DNA of 22,128 bases, taken from Bacillota bacterium (GTDB taxonomy: Bacteria; Bacillota; Clostridia; Peptostreptococcales; Anaerovoracaceae). Numbering within the stretch: position 1 is the stretch's first letter; each line of letters opens with the position of its first letter. A model generated the notes under the pieces. It worked only from the letters and a program-made list of their open reading frames with translations. It made no database searches and had not been told where the DNA came from. This document shows positions 13,950 through 21,299 of the stretch, piece after piece. The stretch spans positions 1 to 22,128 of the forward strand of contig JAFWDF010000081.1 of the NCBI GenBank assembly GCA_017534025.1. Direction: 5' to 3'. The translations under genes and the position numbers were made by a program.

Positions 13950-15040
13950 TCTTCGCACTCCTTTCTCCGCATGATCTCCGCCAGCGATTCCCTGAATGGC
14001 GGATACGCGATTCCGTATTCCGTAATGATGCCGGTAATCAGCTCATGATCCGTAACATCAAAGGACGGATTGTAGGTCCCCGCTTCTTCCGGTGCCATAG
14101 GCCGTTCGTACCACATCGTCCGGATTTCATCGCCGGGACGTTCTTCTATGATAATGTCACTGCCGTCAGCCGTGTCCATATCAATCGTAGAGGTCGGCGC
14201 CGCAATATAAAACGGAATGCCAAAATGCTTGGCGATAATGGCCAGACCCATCGTACCGATTTTATTTGCGGAATCCCCGTTTGCCGCCACCCGGTCGGCT
14301 CCCGTAATCACGGTGTCTGCCCAACCGTTTTTCAAAACGGTGGCTGCCATATTGTCGCAGATCAGCGTCACATCGATCCCTGCTTCCGCCAGTTCGTAGG
14401 ACGTCAGCCGGGCACCCTGCAGCAGCGGTCTGGTTTCATCGGCAAATACCCGGAATTCATATCCGTTCTCCTGCCCGATGTAAATCGGCGCCGTCGCTGT
14501 TCCATAGCGTACCGTGGCAAGCCGTCCCGCATTGCAGTGCGTCAGGATTCCCTGCCCGTCCCGCAGTACGGTCAGACCGTGTTCCCCGATCCGGCGGCAG
14601 ACATCCACATCTTCATCCCGTATTTTCAGTGCCTCTTTGCGCAGTTCTTCGGTAATCGTCTCCGGAGCTTCTTCTGCCATGGACTGCGCAGCTTCCATCA
14701 TCCGGTCCACTGCCCACCGCAGGTTGACCGCCGTCGGACGGGCATCCGCCAGATAATCCGCCCGCACCCGGAGTTCCTCCAGAAATTCCGGTGTTTCACT
14801 AAACCCTTCTTCCAGCAGGCCGTCTGCAATCACGTACAGGCCGATGGCTGCTGCCACGCCGATGGCCGGCGCGCCGCGTACCCGCAGCATATAGATTGCT
14901 TCGCGGATGTCCTCCAGTTCCCGCAGCTTCAGGTACCGAAGTTCACCCGGCAGAAGAGTCTGGTCGATGATAACCAGATGCTTCCCGCTCTCGGACAAAC
15001 TGACGGTATCGTAATCATTCAGTCGTTTTTCACTGCTCAT
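13946..15040 (-). CDS. mtnA: S-methyl-5-thioribose-1-phosphate isomerase family (MtnA)
   Basis: 364 residues, typical. The family isomerises 5-methylthioribose-1-phosphate to the ribulose-1-phosphate; some members also accept 5-deoxyribose-1-phosphate (DrdI). Seen: RVRGAPAIGVAAA (54-66), RPTAVNLRWAVDRM (101-114), the catalytic Cys169 in THCNAGRLATVRYGTA, and Asp249 in TGADRVAANGDSANKIGT, followed by PFYIAAPTSTID. Both the cysteine and the aspartate are present. Start ATG 15040 has GAGGA about 8 nt upstream and overlaps the end of the AlaX-type gene by 11 nt. The nucleosidase and kinase that would feed it are not in the window. It is coupled to the aldolase downstream. Confidence 0.95.
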   Translation of the reverse strand: MSSEKRLNDYDTVSLSESGKHLVIIDQTLLPGELRYLKLRELEDIREAIYMLRVRGAPAIGVAAAIGLYVIADGLLEEGFSETPEFLEELRVRADYLADARPTAVNLRWAVDRMMEAAQSMAEEAPETITEELRKEALKIRDEDVDVCRRIGEHGLTVLRDGQGILTHCNAGRLATVRYGTATAPIYIGQENGYEFRVFADETRPLLQGARLTSYELAEAGIDVTLICDNMAATVLKNGWADTVITGADRVAANGDSANKIGTMGLAIIAKHFGIPFYIAAPTSTIDMDTADGSDIIIEERPGDEIRTMWYERPMAPEEAGTYNPSFDVTDHELITGIITEYGIAYPPFRESLAEIMRRKECEE

Positions 15041-16202
15041 TGCCTGATTCCTCTTTTACCCGTTCTACAAAAGCCAGCATACTCTCCGTATCCGGGAACA
15101 CCGCCTGGGCCTGCGTATCACTGCCGCCGCCCCGGCCGCCTTCCGCCAGCTCCTTCACGAGCTTTCCACACTGTACGCCTGCGCTTCCGCTGTGCGCAAG
15201 CAGCACGGTCTTCTCCTTTATTGAAGCCAGAATGACCGGCTTTTCGGACAATTCCATAAAGCGTTTGGCTGTCTGCCGGATCTGCTCCATATCCGCATCT
15301 TCATATACCCCTGCAGCATACCGGCCGCTCTCTTCCAGAAGTGCATCCGCTGCCCTGCGTGCCAGGCTGCTGCGGAGTTCATTCAGCTCACGGCGAATCG
15401 CATCGTTCTTCTGCCCGGCTTTTTCCACCTTCTTAAGAAGTGAATAGGCATCCGCGGAATACTGCTCCGCCAGCTCGGACACCACAATATGTTTCTGCCG
15501 GTAATCCAGCAAAGCCCGTTTTCCGCAGAGAAAATGCACTCTGGTCATGCCCTTGTATTTTTCGATGCCTATGATTTTAATCAGTCCGATCTGCGAAGTA
15601 TCCGAAGGATGCGGGCAGCAGCAGGCGACGCAGTCCACACCGGGCACGGTCACCACGAGGATATCCTCTTCCACACTCAGGGCTTTCCGCAGCGGATACT
15701 GCGCCGCTTCTTCCGGCGTATTCAGCCGGATTCTCTGCACCGGAATCGCCCGGAACACCGCTTCGTTGGCCAGATCCTCCGCCTCCGTGATCATTTCCGG
15801 AGTCAGTGACGGGATGTCCAGATCAAAGGTGCCTTCCCGGTCGCCCAGATGAAATCCTTTATTATCAATATCAAACCGGCTCTTGAATACCCCGGACAAA
15901 ATGTGTTCGCCCAGATGATTCTGCATGTGGTCAAAACGGCGTTCCCAGTCGATGGCCAGCTCCGCCCGGTCGCCGTCAGCCAATGTATTTTTTCCTTTTT
16001 TCAGAACATGAACCACTTCGCCGTTCCGTTCCGTCACTTTCGTCACAGGAATACCGGAAATGGTTCCCAGATCCCATGGCTGGCCGCCGGAATCCGGCGC
16101 AAAAATCGTCCGGTCAAGAATCAGCTCATCGCCTTCCGACCGCAGCACGGTCGCTTCACATTCCCGCAGATAACAATCCTGCTGATATATTTTTTCCGTC
16201 AT
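15030..16202 (-). CDS. AlaX-type alanyl-tRNA editing protein with DHHA1 domain
   Basis: 390 residues, the long form. Free-standing editing homologues of alanyl-tRNA synthetase hydrolyse Ser- or Gly-tRNA(Ala). N-terminal beta-barrel with FAPDSGGQPWDLG (34-46); zinc-site motif HLGEH (His96, His100) and C-x3-H (Cys194, His198, in CCCPH) with SDTSQIG; then a helical linker and C-terminal DHHA1 domain ending GGRGGGSDTQAQA, the glycine motif seen in AlaRS. The synthetase's catalytic and anticodon-facing parts are absent, so it is an editing factor, not AlaRS. The start lies only 2 nt after the DUF2344 stop and has a weak ribosome site, suggesting reinitiation. Local Cys richness (four Cys in eight residues near 191-196) is unusual. 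Confidence 0.92.
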   Translation of the reverse strand: MTEKIYQQDCYLRECEATVLRSEGDELILDRTIFAPDSGGQPWDLGTISGIPVTKVTERNGEVVHVLKKGKNTLADGDRAELAIDWERRFDHMQNHLGEHILSGVFKSRFDIDNKGFHLGDREGTFDLDIPSLTPEMITEAEDLANEAVFRAIPVQRIRLNTPEEAAQYPLRKALSVEEDILVVTVPGVDCVACCCPHPSDTSQIGLIKIIGIEKYKGMTRVHFLCGKRALLDYRQKHIVVSELAEQYSADAYSLLKKVEKAGQKNDAIRRELNELRSSLARRAADALLEESGRYAAGVYEDADMEQIRQTAKRFMELSEKPVILASIKEKTVLLAHSGSAGVQCGKLVKELAEGGRGGGSDTQAQAVFPDTESMLAFVERVKEESGNEQ

Positions 16203-16204
16203 AA

Positions 16205-16915
16205 TTAACCCTTAAAATCCGTAAGCGGCCGGATCCTGCCCTTCCCGTCCCGGAAGAACATATCCAGTCTGCGATAACGCCATTCGTATTCCAGGTATTC
16301 TCTGCCGCAGAACCTGCACAGCGCCTTTACCAGCTGTTCCGGATTCAGATTTCCCACATTTCCCGCTTTCAGCATCATTGTCAGCAGAAGACGTGTATCA
16401 CTGGCCGAGCTCAGAGAACGGATGGACGGCCGGATATCGGTCTCAATATCCTTCTTCTTCTTTTTGGAATACTTCACACTGATGATTTCCTTCTCTCCGA
16501 GAAACGGGAGAATTCCCGCCACCAGGCTGTCCCGCATGGCTGCATCATCCCCCCGGTATTCCGCCGTATAGGATGCAAATTCCACAGCGGCTCCCGGCGA
16601 GGTTTTGGATGTTTCGGCCAGCGGCGAACAGGCAAGAACCTGCAGCCCCCGGGGCATGCTTTCCGCCAGCTCCCGGATAATCTGCTCCGGTCCGTGTCCG
16701 GATTCCGTCTCGATTTCCACATATTCGCCCCGGCTTTCAAAGCCCAGCGACAGCGGCATGGCAAAACTGATTTTCGGGTGCGGATTGTATCCCTGCGAGT
16801 AGCGGAGCCGGACATCCGTGCGCCGGAACGCCCTCTGGAAAACCCGCAGCAGATCCAGATGAGAAATATACCGGATCTCCCCTTCTTTTGTGAATTTTAT
16901 TAAAAATCTGCCCAT
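16205..16915 (-). CDS. TIGR03936 family radical-SAM-linked protein (DUF2344)
   Basis: 236 residues. Opens FLIKFTKEGEIRYISHLDLLRVFQRAFRR, continues LRYSQGYNPHPKISFAMPLSLGFESRGEYVEIE, the DUF2344 signature. Known only as a family found beside, or fused to, the TIGR03960 B12-binding radical SAM protein, as here. No catalytic residues are known to me. A basic segment YSKKKKKDIE may bind RNA, by inference. It begins 26 nt after the radical SAM stop and ends 2 nt before the AlaX-type start. In many genomes RNase G and ribosomal protein genes rplU/rpmA lie next; none is here. Confidence 0.9.
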   Translation of the reverse strand: MGRFLIKFTKEGEIRYISHLDLLRVFQRAFRRTDVRLRYSQGYNPHPKISFAMPLSLGFESRGEYVEIETESGHGPEQIIRELAESMPRGLQVLACSPLAETSKTSPGAAVEFASYTAEYRGDDAAMRDSLVAGILPFLGEKEIISVKYSKKKKKDIETDIRPSIRSLSSASDTRLLLTMMLKAGNVGNLNPEQLVKALCRFCGREYLEYEWRYRRLDMFFRDGKGRIRPLTDFKG

Positions 16916-16941
16916 GATCCATTCCTTCCGCGGTCCGGTGA

Positions 16942-18837
16942 TCAGGAATAGTTCGCGCCCTGCTCATACACCGGGCACTCCTGATACCGTTTAATGCCGC
17001 ATCCGGTGCAGCCTTTCCTGCAGTCTCTGGTCTGCAGGCCCTCTTCCGACCGGTGCTTTTCCTTCAGCATATATTCTTTACTGACGCCGCAGTCGATCAG
17101 ATCCCACGGCAGGTATTCGTCCTCTGCCCTGCCCCGGTGCGCGTAGAAATCCGGATCCACGCCGGTTTCCCGGAACGCCTGCAGCCATTTCGAATAATCG
17201 AAATGCTCCGTCCAGCCGTCAAAGCGGCAGCCGAGCTCCCAGGCCCGTATCAGCGCACGGCCCACGCGGCGGTCACCGCGGGCGAACACGGCTTCCAGAA
17301 AACTGGTTTCCGTCCCATGATACTGGTAGGAAACATTTTTCATCTTCAGCCGGTCCTTCAGGTACAAATGCTTGCGGTTGAATTCCTCCGGCGTATCCTG
17401 CGCCGCCCACTGGAACGGTGTCTGCGCTTTCGGCACAAAATTGGACACGCTGACAGTGACATTAAAACGCCCCTTCTTCTCACTGACCTCCCGGTTAATG
17501 GCCGTGATCTGGCGGGCGATCTCCGCAATTCCGTCCAGGTCCTCATCCGTCTCGCCGGGCAGCCCGATCATGAAATACAGCTTGATATTGCTGTACCCCA
17601 GACGGATCGCCTTCTCCGCAGCCGTATAAATATGTTCTTCGGTTATGGATTTGTTAATGATATCGCGCAGCCTCTGTGTCCCGGCTTCCGGCGCGAAGGT
17701 CAGGCCGGTCTTCCGCACGCCCATGATCTCCTTAAGAATTTCCTCGGAGAAAGAATCCAGGCGCAGCGACGGCAGGGACAGTCCCACATCCATGGCGCGG
17801 CAGCCCTGCATCAGATCCCGTACCAGCGGCTCAATCCTCGAATAATCACTGGTGGACAGGGACAGCAGCGACATTTCATCATAACCGGTATTTTTCAGGC
17901 TATTATACGAATACTCCTTAATAATTTCAGGCGACCGTTCCCGCACCGGCCGGCAGATCATGCCTGCCTGGCAGAACCGGCAGCCTCTGGTGCAGCCCCG
18001 GAACAGTTCGATTACCGAACGGTCGTGCACCGTATCCGTGAACGGCACGATCGGCCGCAGCGGATAGGATACCGTATCCATATCCATGACAAAGCGCTTG
18101 ACAACGCGGTCCGGCGCGCCATCCCAAAGCTTCCTGTGTCCGGTCATGCATCCGTTTTCCGCATACTGCGGCTCGTACAGCGACGGAACATATACCCCGT
18201 CGATGCCCGCCAGCTTCCGCAGGAGACGTTCCTTCGGCCGCAGACCGTCTGCCGTGTCTGCCGGTTCCTGCATGCCGGATAATTCTCTTTTATATTCCCG
18301 CACGGCTTCCGAAACCTCAATCAGTACGTCCTCCCCGTCTCCCAGCATGAAGAAGTCAAAGACATCCGCCAGCGGCTCCGGGCTGAACGAACAATTTCCG
18401 CCCGCAGCAATGACCGGCATGGTATCGTCCCGGTCCTTTGCCAAAACCGGGATGCCCGCCAGATCCAGCATGTTGATGATATTGGTAAAGGACAGCTCAT
18501 ATTGAAGCGTAAATCCCAGAATATCCATTTCCCGGGCGGGCTGCTTATTCTCAATTGTAAACAGCGGAACGCCTTCGCTCCTCATCAGCGCTTCCATATC
18601 CGTCCCCGGCGCGAACAGACGCTGGCACCAGATCCAAGGCTGTTCATTCAGAACATGATAAATAATCTGCATGCCTAGATAGGACATGCCGATTTCATAT
18701 AAATCCGGGAAGCAGAAGCCAAAATGCAGTTCCACATCCTCCGGCTCCTTGAGCACGGAATACAGTTCCCCGCCCATATAGGAAGCGGGTTTGCTGACCC
18801 GGGTCAGCAGTTTTTCAATCTTATCGGAAAGATCCAT
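16942..18837 (-). CDS. TIGR03960 family B12-binding-domain radical SAM protein
   Basis: 631 residues. N-terminal B12-binding-like domain (about 30-180: FCFPDLYEIGMSYLGMQIIY, PVIAAGGNCSFSPEPLADVFDFFMLGDGED) without the DxHxxG cobalamin-ligand motif. The radical SAM core has RGCTRGCRFCQAGMICRPVRE with Cys282, Cys286 and Cys289 for the 4Fe-4S cluster, then TFAPEAGTQRLRDIINK and YFMIGLPGETDEDL. The C-terminus carries a second CxxxCxxC, DCRKGCTGCG (Cys606, Cys610, Cys613, with Cys621), a possible auxiliary cluster. Biochemical function is unknown; the partner DUF2344 gene follows. Start ATG 18837 has GGAG 6 nt upstream, but that site overlaps the tail of an intrinsic terminator, so the gene's expression must involve read-through or control there. 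Radical SAM reactions commonly release 5'-deoxyadenosine, relevant to the mtnA pair downstream. Confidence 0.93.
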   Translation of the reverse strand: MDLSDKIEKLLTRVSKPASYMGGELYSVLKEPEDVELHFGFCFPDLYEIGMSYLGMQIIYHVLNEQPWIWCQRLFAPGTDMEALMRSEGVPLFTIENKQPAREMDILGFTLQYELSFTNIINMLDLAGIPVLAKDRDDTMPVIAAGGNCSFSPEPLADVFDFFMLGDGEDVLIEVSEAVREYKRELSGMQEPADTADGLRPKERLLRKLAGIDGVYVPSLYEPQYAENGCMTGHRKLWDGAPDRVVKRFVMDMDTVSYPLRPIVPFTDTVHDRSVIELFRGCTRGCRFCQAGMICRPVRERSPEIIKEYSYNSLKNTGYDEMSLLSLSTSDYSRIEPLVRDLMQGCRAMDVGLSLPSLRLDSFSEEILKEIMGVRKTGLTFAPEAGTQRLRDIINKSITEEHIYTAAEKAIRLGYSNIKLYFMIGLPGETDEDLDGIAEIARQITAINREVSEKKGRFNVTVSVSNFVPKAQTPFQWAAQDTPEEFNRKHLYLKDRLKMKNVSYQYHGTETSFLEAVFARGDRRVGRALIRAWELGCRFDGWTEHFDYSKWLQAFRETGVDPDFYAHRGRAEDEYLPWDLIDCGVSKEYMLKEKHRSEEGLQTRDCRKGCTGCGIKRYQECPVYEQGANYS

Positions 18838-18845
18838 AATAACTC

Positions 18846-18886
18846 CAAAAATAAGGGCCTCCCGCCGCTTCGGCTGCAGGAGGCCC
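18846..18886 (-). terminator. intrinsic terminator after the fusion gene, abutting next Shine-Dalgarno
   Basis: Leftward RNA: GGGCCTCC (18886-18879) and GGAGGCCC (18862-18855) form the stem, with an inner GCC...GGC closed by a GAAG loop. TTATTTTT (18854-18847) follows directly, then GGAG of the radical SAM ribosome site. The stop codon of the upstream gene is at 18905. Confidence 0.85.
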
Positions 18887-18904
18887 GCAGCAGCGGCCGG
18901 CTGA

Positions 18905-20692
18905 TCAGTCAGGTATTGCTATTTGATGGCGCTGCAGGTATTCTTCCCCGACCTCGAGGAATTCATACGTGCCCCTGCGGAATTTCATCCGCCGGATCTG
19001 CTCCAGGCTGCGCCCCGTAATCTCACATTTTAATACAAGCAGCACCCCGGAATGGCTGACGATCACAATATCTCCTTCCGTGGATTCCAGGATCTCATTG
19101 AACTTCGGCACTACCCGGTCCCGCAGTTCCTCAAAGTTTTCTGCTGTCTCATCAATCTTGAACCGGATCAGGTCCCTGCCACGCTTCGCATACTCCTCCG
19201 GGTATTTTTCCCGGACTTCACTGATATACTTGCCGTCCCAGCCTCCCAGGTTCATCTCCCGGAACTCCGGCACCGGCTGAACATGATACCGGTCACCCAT
19301 AATGCCGGCTATAATTTTAGCGCTTTCTCTGGCCCGTCTCAGATCACTGCAGTATACCACATCCGTATCCACATCGAAGTGCTGCATTTCAATGCCTACA
19401 ATGGTACACTGGTCTTTTCCCTCTTCATTCAGCGGCACATCCGTCTGCCCGAGGAAAATCTTTTCCTTATGTCTCTGCGTTTCGCCATGACGGATCAGAA
19501 TCACCCGGCGGCGATACCCCTGCGGTTCCTCTTCCTGTTTATGTTCATCATGCTCTCTCAGCATCTCGTACACGTCCCTGCCGGTCACACCTTCAATATA
19601 GTGCAGTACGGCACCGGCTGCATTGATTTTATGTTCGATAATCCCCAGCGCCTCCGGATTGTCCGCCCAGCGGATCTTCACCGGTGCCAGCCGGTCTTCC
19701 AGCGTCACCAGCTTATCCTCCTGCCGCAGCTTGTCGGACAGGCAGATAATATCCTTCTCATCGATCTCATGAACCGGAAGCGTCGGCACATAATGCATGT
19801 GATCCATGATAATGTCCGCGACTTCGGGATACCCGTAATCCATCGCGCATTTCGCGCCCGCTTCCCAGTGCGCCTTCCGCACCCGCAGCACATCGTGCAG
19901 GAGCCCGGCCGCCCGCACCAGCGGCACGCTGAAATGACAGCCGCTCGCATTCAGTGCTTCGGTAATGGCCACGGCCGTATCGGTCACCGCCTGGCAGTGT
20001 TTCACTACATGCCCCGGTGTTTCCATCCGTTCTATGATTTTAAAACACTGTTCCTCATCCGGATATTTTGCCTCCGAATAATAGTCCGACAGTTCCCGGT
20101 AAGCCTCCTGGGTATCCATATCCAGGATAATGCCTCTGCAATGGGTGTCCACCCGGATAAACCGGTCTTCGTACCGGGAAGTAACGGATTTCAGACCATT
20201 TTCCCCGCCGGAAGCCAGGATTTCTTCAGTATACTCGGCCGGGATCAGCAGAGGGTGTCCTTTCTTCCCCTCATAGCACGGCACTACAAACGGCGCCTTT
20301 CCGTTCTGCGGGGCCACATTGTAAAACCGGTTCATTACGGCTTTCATGATATATGGAGGAACCAGCGGAATATCCACCGGCGTCATTAAAAAGCAGTCAT
20401 GGCCGGCGTCCGAAGCTGCTCTGACCCCGCACTGGATGGACGTGAACATTCCCTGCTCAAAGTTTTTATTCTCTACAACATGTACATTCTTATCCGAGAG
20501 ATAATCGGTGAGGATTTCCGCATTGTAGCCTACGACGACAAAGATCTCCTGCACACCCGCGATGCGAAGATGATCGATCAGAATTTCCAGCGGAGTTTTT
20601 CCGCCGATTTTCATAAGCGGCTTGAAATCTTTCATCCTGGAAGAAAAGCCTGCCGACAGGATAAGTCCGGCCGGATTTCTTTCGATGACCAT
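18905..20692 (-). CDS. three-domain fusion: MobA-like nucleotidyltransferase, HD domain, histidine phosphatase
   Basis: 595 residues. Domain 1 (1-200): GLILSAGFSSRMKDFKPLM with PVDIPLV and KKGHPLLIP, the MobA/MocA-like CTP or GTP transferase fold that attaches nucleotides to molybdopterin. Domain 2 (about 215-380): HD phosphohydrolase with GHVVKHC (His228, His232), LLHDVLR (His266, Asp267) and DHMH. Domain 3 (about 393-595): histidine phosphatase, RHGET (401-405) with catalytic His402, SDLRRARESAKII and VSHSGV (His547). The first domain resembles the nucleotidyltransferase of DVU_1551-like proteins tied to molybdenum or selenium-dependent hydroxylases. The fusion is known in Clostridia, but what its phosphatase acts on is unknown. 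No molybdenum gene is in view. ATG 20692 has GAGG 9 nt upstream. The leader carries two hairpins. Confidence 0.9.
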   Translation of the reverse strand: MVIERNPAGLILSAGFSSRMKDFKPLMKIGGKTPLEILIDHLRIAGVQEIFVVVGYNAEILTDYLSDKNVHVVENKNFEQGMFTSIQCGVRAASDAGHDCFLMTPVDIPLVPPYIMKAVMNRFYNVAPQNGKAPFVVPCYEGKKGHPLLIPAEYTEEILASGGENGLKSVTSRYEDRFIRVDTHCRGIILDMDTQEAYRELSDYYSEAKYPDEEQCFKIIERMETPGHVVKHCQAVTDTAVAITEALNASGCHFSVPLVRAAGLLHDVLRVRKAHWEAGAKCAMDYGYPEVADIIMDHMHYVPTLPVHEIDEKDIICLSDKLRQEDKLVTLEDRLAPVKIRWADNPEALGIIEHKINAAGAVLHYIEGVTGRDVYEMLREHDEHKQEEEPQGYRRRVILIRHGETQRHKEKIFLGQTDVPLNEEGKDQCTIVGIEMQHFDVDTDVVYCSDLRRARESAKIIAGIMGDRYHVQPVPEFREMNLGGWDGKYISEVREKYPEEYAKRGRDLIRFKIDETAENFEELRDRVVPKFNEILESTEGDIVIVSHSGVLLVLKCEITGRSLEQIRRMKFRRGTYEFLEVGEEYLQRHQIAIPD

Positions 20693-20714
20693 ACACTCTA
20701 CCTCATTATCTTTC

Positions 20715-20768
20715 TAAAGCTGCCCTCAGCTTTATGCGCGGCAACGTGCCTGCCGCGCTTCTTTTTTT
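20715..20768. promoter_or_regulatory. tandem hairpins in leader of fusion gene; rightward terminator-like
   Basis: Stem one is TAAAGCTG/CAGCTTTA (20715-20722 with 20727-20734), loop CCCT. Stem two is GCGCGGCA/TGCCGCGC (20736-20743 with 20751-20758), 7-nt loop, followed rightward by TTCTTTTTTT. Rightward the second stem is a textbook intrinsic terminator, but no rightward gene precedes it; leftward both stems lie in the 5' leader of the fusion gene. Confidence 0.6.
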
Positions 20769-20787
20769 CTGCTCCACATACATAATT

Positions 20788-20816
20788 AGTATATCATATC
20801 AGGCGCAAGAATCCAA
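20788..20816 (-). promoter_or_regulatory. predicted promoter of the fusion gene
   Basis: Leftward -35 TTGGAT (20816-20811), a 17-bp spacer and -10 TATACT (20793-20788). The -35 matches consensus only in TTG. Predicted leader is about 90 nt and contains the two hairpins. Confidence 0.5.
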
Positions 20817-20986
20817 TAACGACACAAGCGGCCGGTCATCCGCACCAGTTCAGCGAACCGTTCGGAACCGCCGGAATCCAATCTGTTTTCCAATTCACTT
20901 ATATCATAATACCATTTATAGTTTATTAGTTTTAATTTGTTTTTGATATGTTATATCGTATTTATAATGTTTATATTATTTTTATA
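20817..20986. other. gene-free AT-rich interval
   Basis: No gene is supported. The left part is mixed in base composition. From about 20880 to 20986 it is strongly AT-rich with repeated TTTATA and TTTTTAT runs, ending at the -35 box of the small RNA promoter, where it may act as an UP element. I see no inverted repeat of note here. Confidence 0.6.
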
Positions 20987-21014
20987 TTGACTTGTTGAAT
21001 TTTAGTGGTATACT
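20987..21014 (+). promoter_or_regulatory. strong predicted promoter of small RNA
   Basis: TTGACT (20987-20992), a 16-bp spacer and TATACT (21009-21014), with AT-rich DNA immediately upstream. Transcription start is expected near 21021. Confidence 0.75.
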
Positions 21015-21020
21015 TTAATC

Positions 21021-21157
21021 AAGTTTGAGGTTATTCGGTTTTTCCGAAACCTGAGCATGACATCTCCTTTTTAACTGATATTTGGTTTTATTTTGCAAGG
21101 CCCGTTGCAGGGGCATACTCTCTCCCACCCACCCGTTCCGGCGGGTGGTTTTGTTTT
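21021..21157 (+). ncRNA. candidate small RNA of about 137 nt
   Basis: Promoter immediately upstream and terminator at the end define a compact unit with no plausible coding frame and no ribosome binding site. A 5' hairpin pairs 21028-21031 with 21049-21052 and 21034-21038 with 21044-21048. A second small hairpin has stem TGCAA/TTGCA (21094-21098 and 21105-21109). Between and after them are pyrimidine-rich, probably unpaired segments, ATCTCCTTTTT (21062-21072) and ACTCTCTCCCACC (21118-21130), which could pair with GGAGG-type ribosome sites, as C-rich loops of Gram-positive regulatory RNAs do. I could not match it to 6S, SRP RNA or a riboswitch class. Confidence 0.65.
21129..21157 (+). terminator. 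intrinsic terminator of small RNA
   Basis: Stem CCACCCG/CGGGTGG (21129-21135 with 21142-21148), a 6-nt loop and a tail TTTTGTTTT. It separates the small RNA from the downstream gene. Confidence 0.9.
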
Positions 21158-21201
21158 ATAATGATAATGATTCCGGCCTGCGCCCTCCATTCTATAATTC
21201 A

Positions 21202-21210
21202 TGGTATAAT
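21202..21210 (+). promoter_or_regulatory. extended -10 promoter for the crotonase gene
   Basis: TGGTATAAT (TGn plus perfect TATAAT at 21205-21210) without a clear -35. Predicted leader is about 80 nt and includes hairpin CCGCAT/ATGCGG (21264-21278) ending 9 nt before GGAGG. Confidence 0.55.
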
Positions 21211-21299
21211 TCAGGTACCTGACACGTGCCGGATCCACTGTTCGGATACCAGCCAGTTCATGACCGCATGAAATGCGGATACGTAACGGAGGTTCTCCC

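Noticed and set aside
11019..14048. Rightward open frame of about 1009 codons opposite ispA, xseB, xseA and the aldolase
   Set aside because: It lies antisense to four genes with clear family motifs. It is rich in His, Arg and Pro, as expected from the complement of GC-rich codons, and has no family-like segments.
21021..21157. Identification of the small RNA as 6S RNA or SRP RNA
   Set aside because: Too short for a typical Firmicutes 6S RNA, no long terminal helix seen, and the conserved SRP apical loop is absent.
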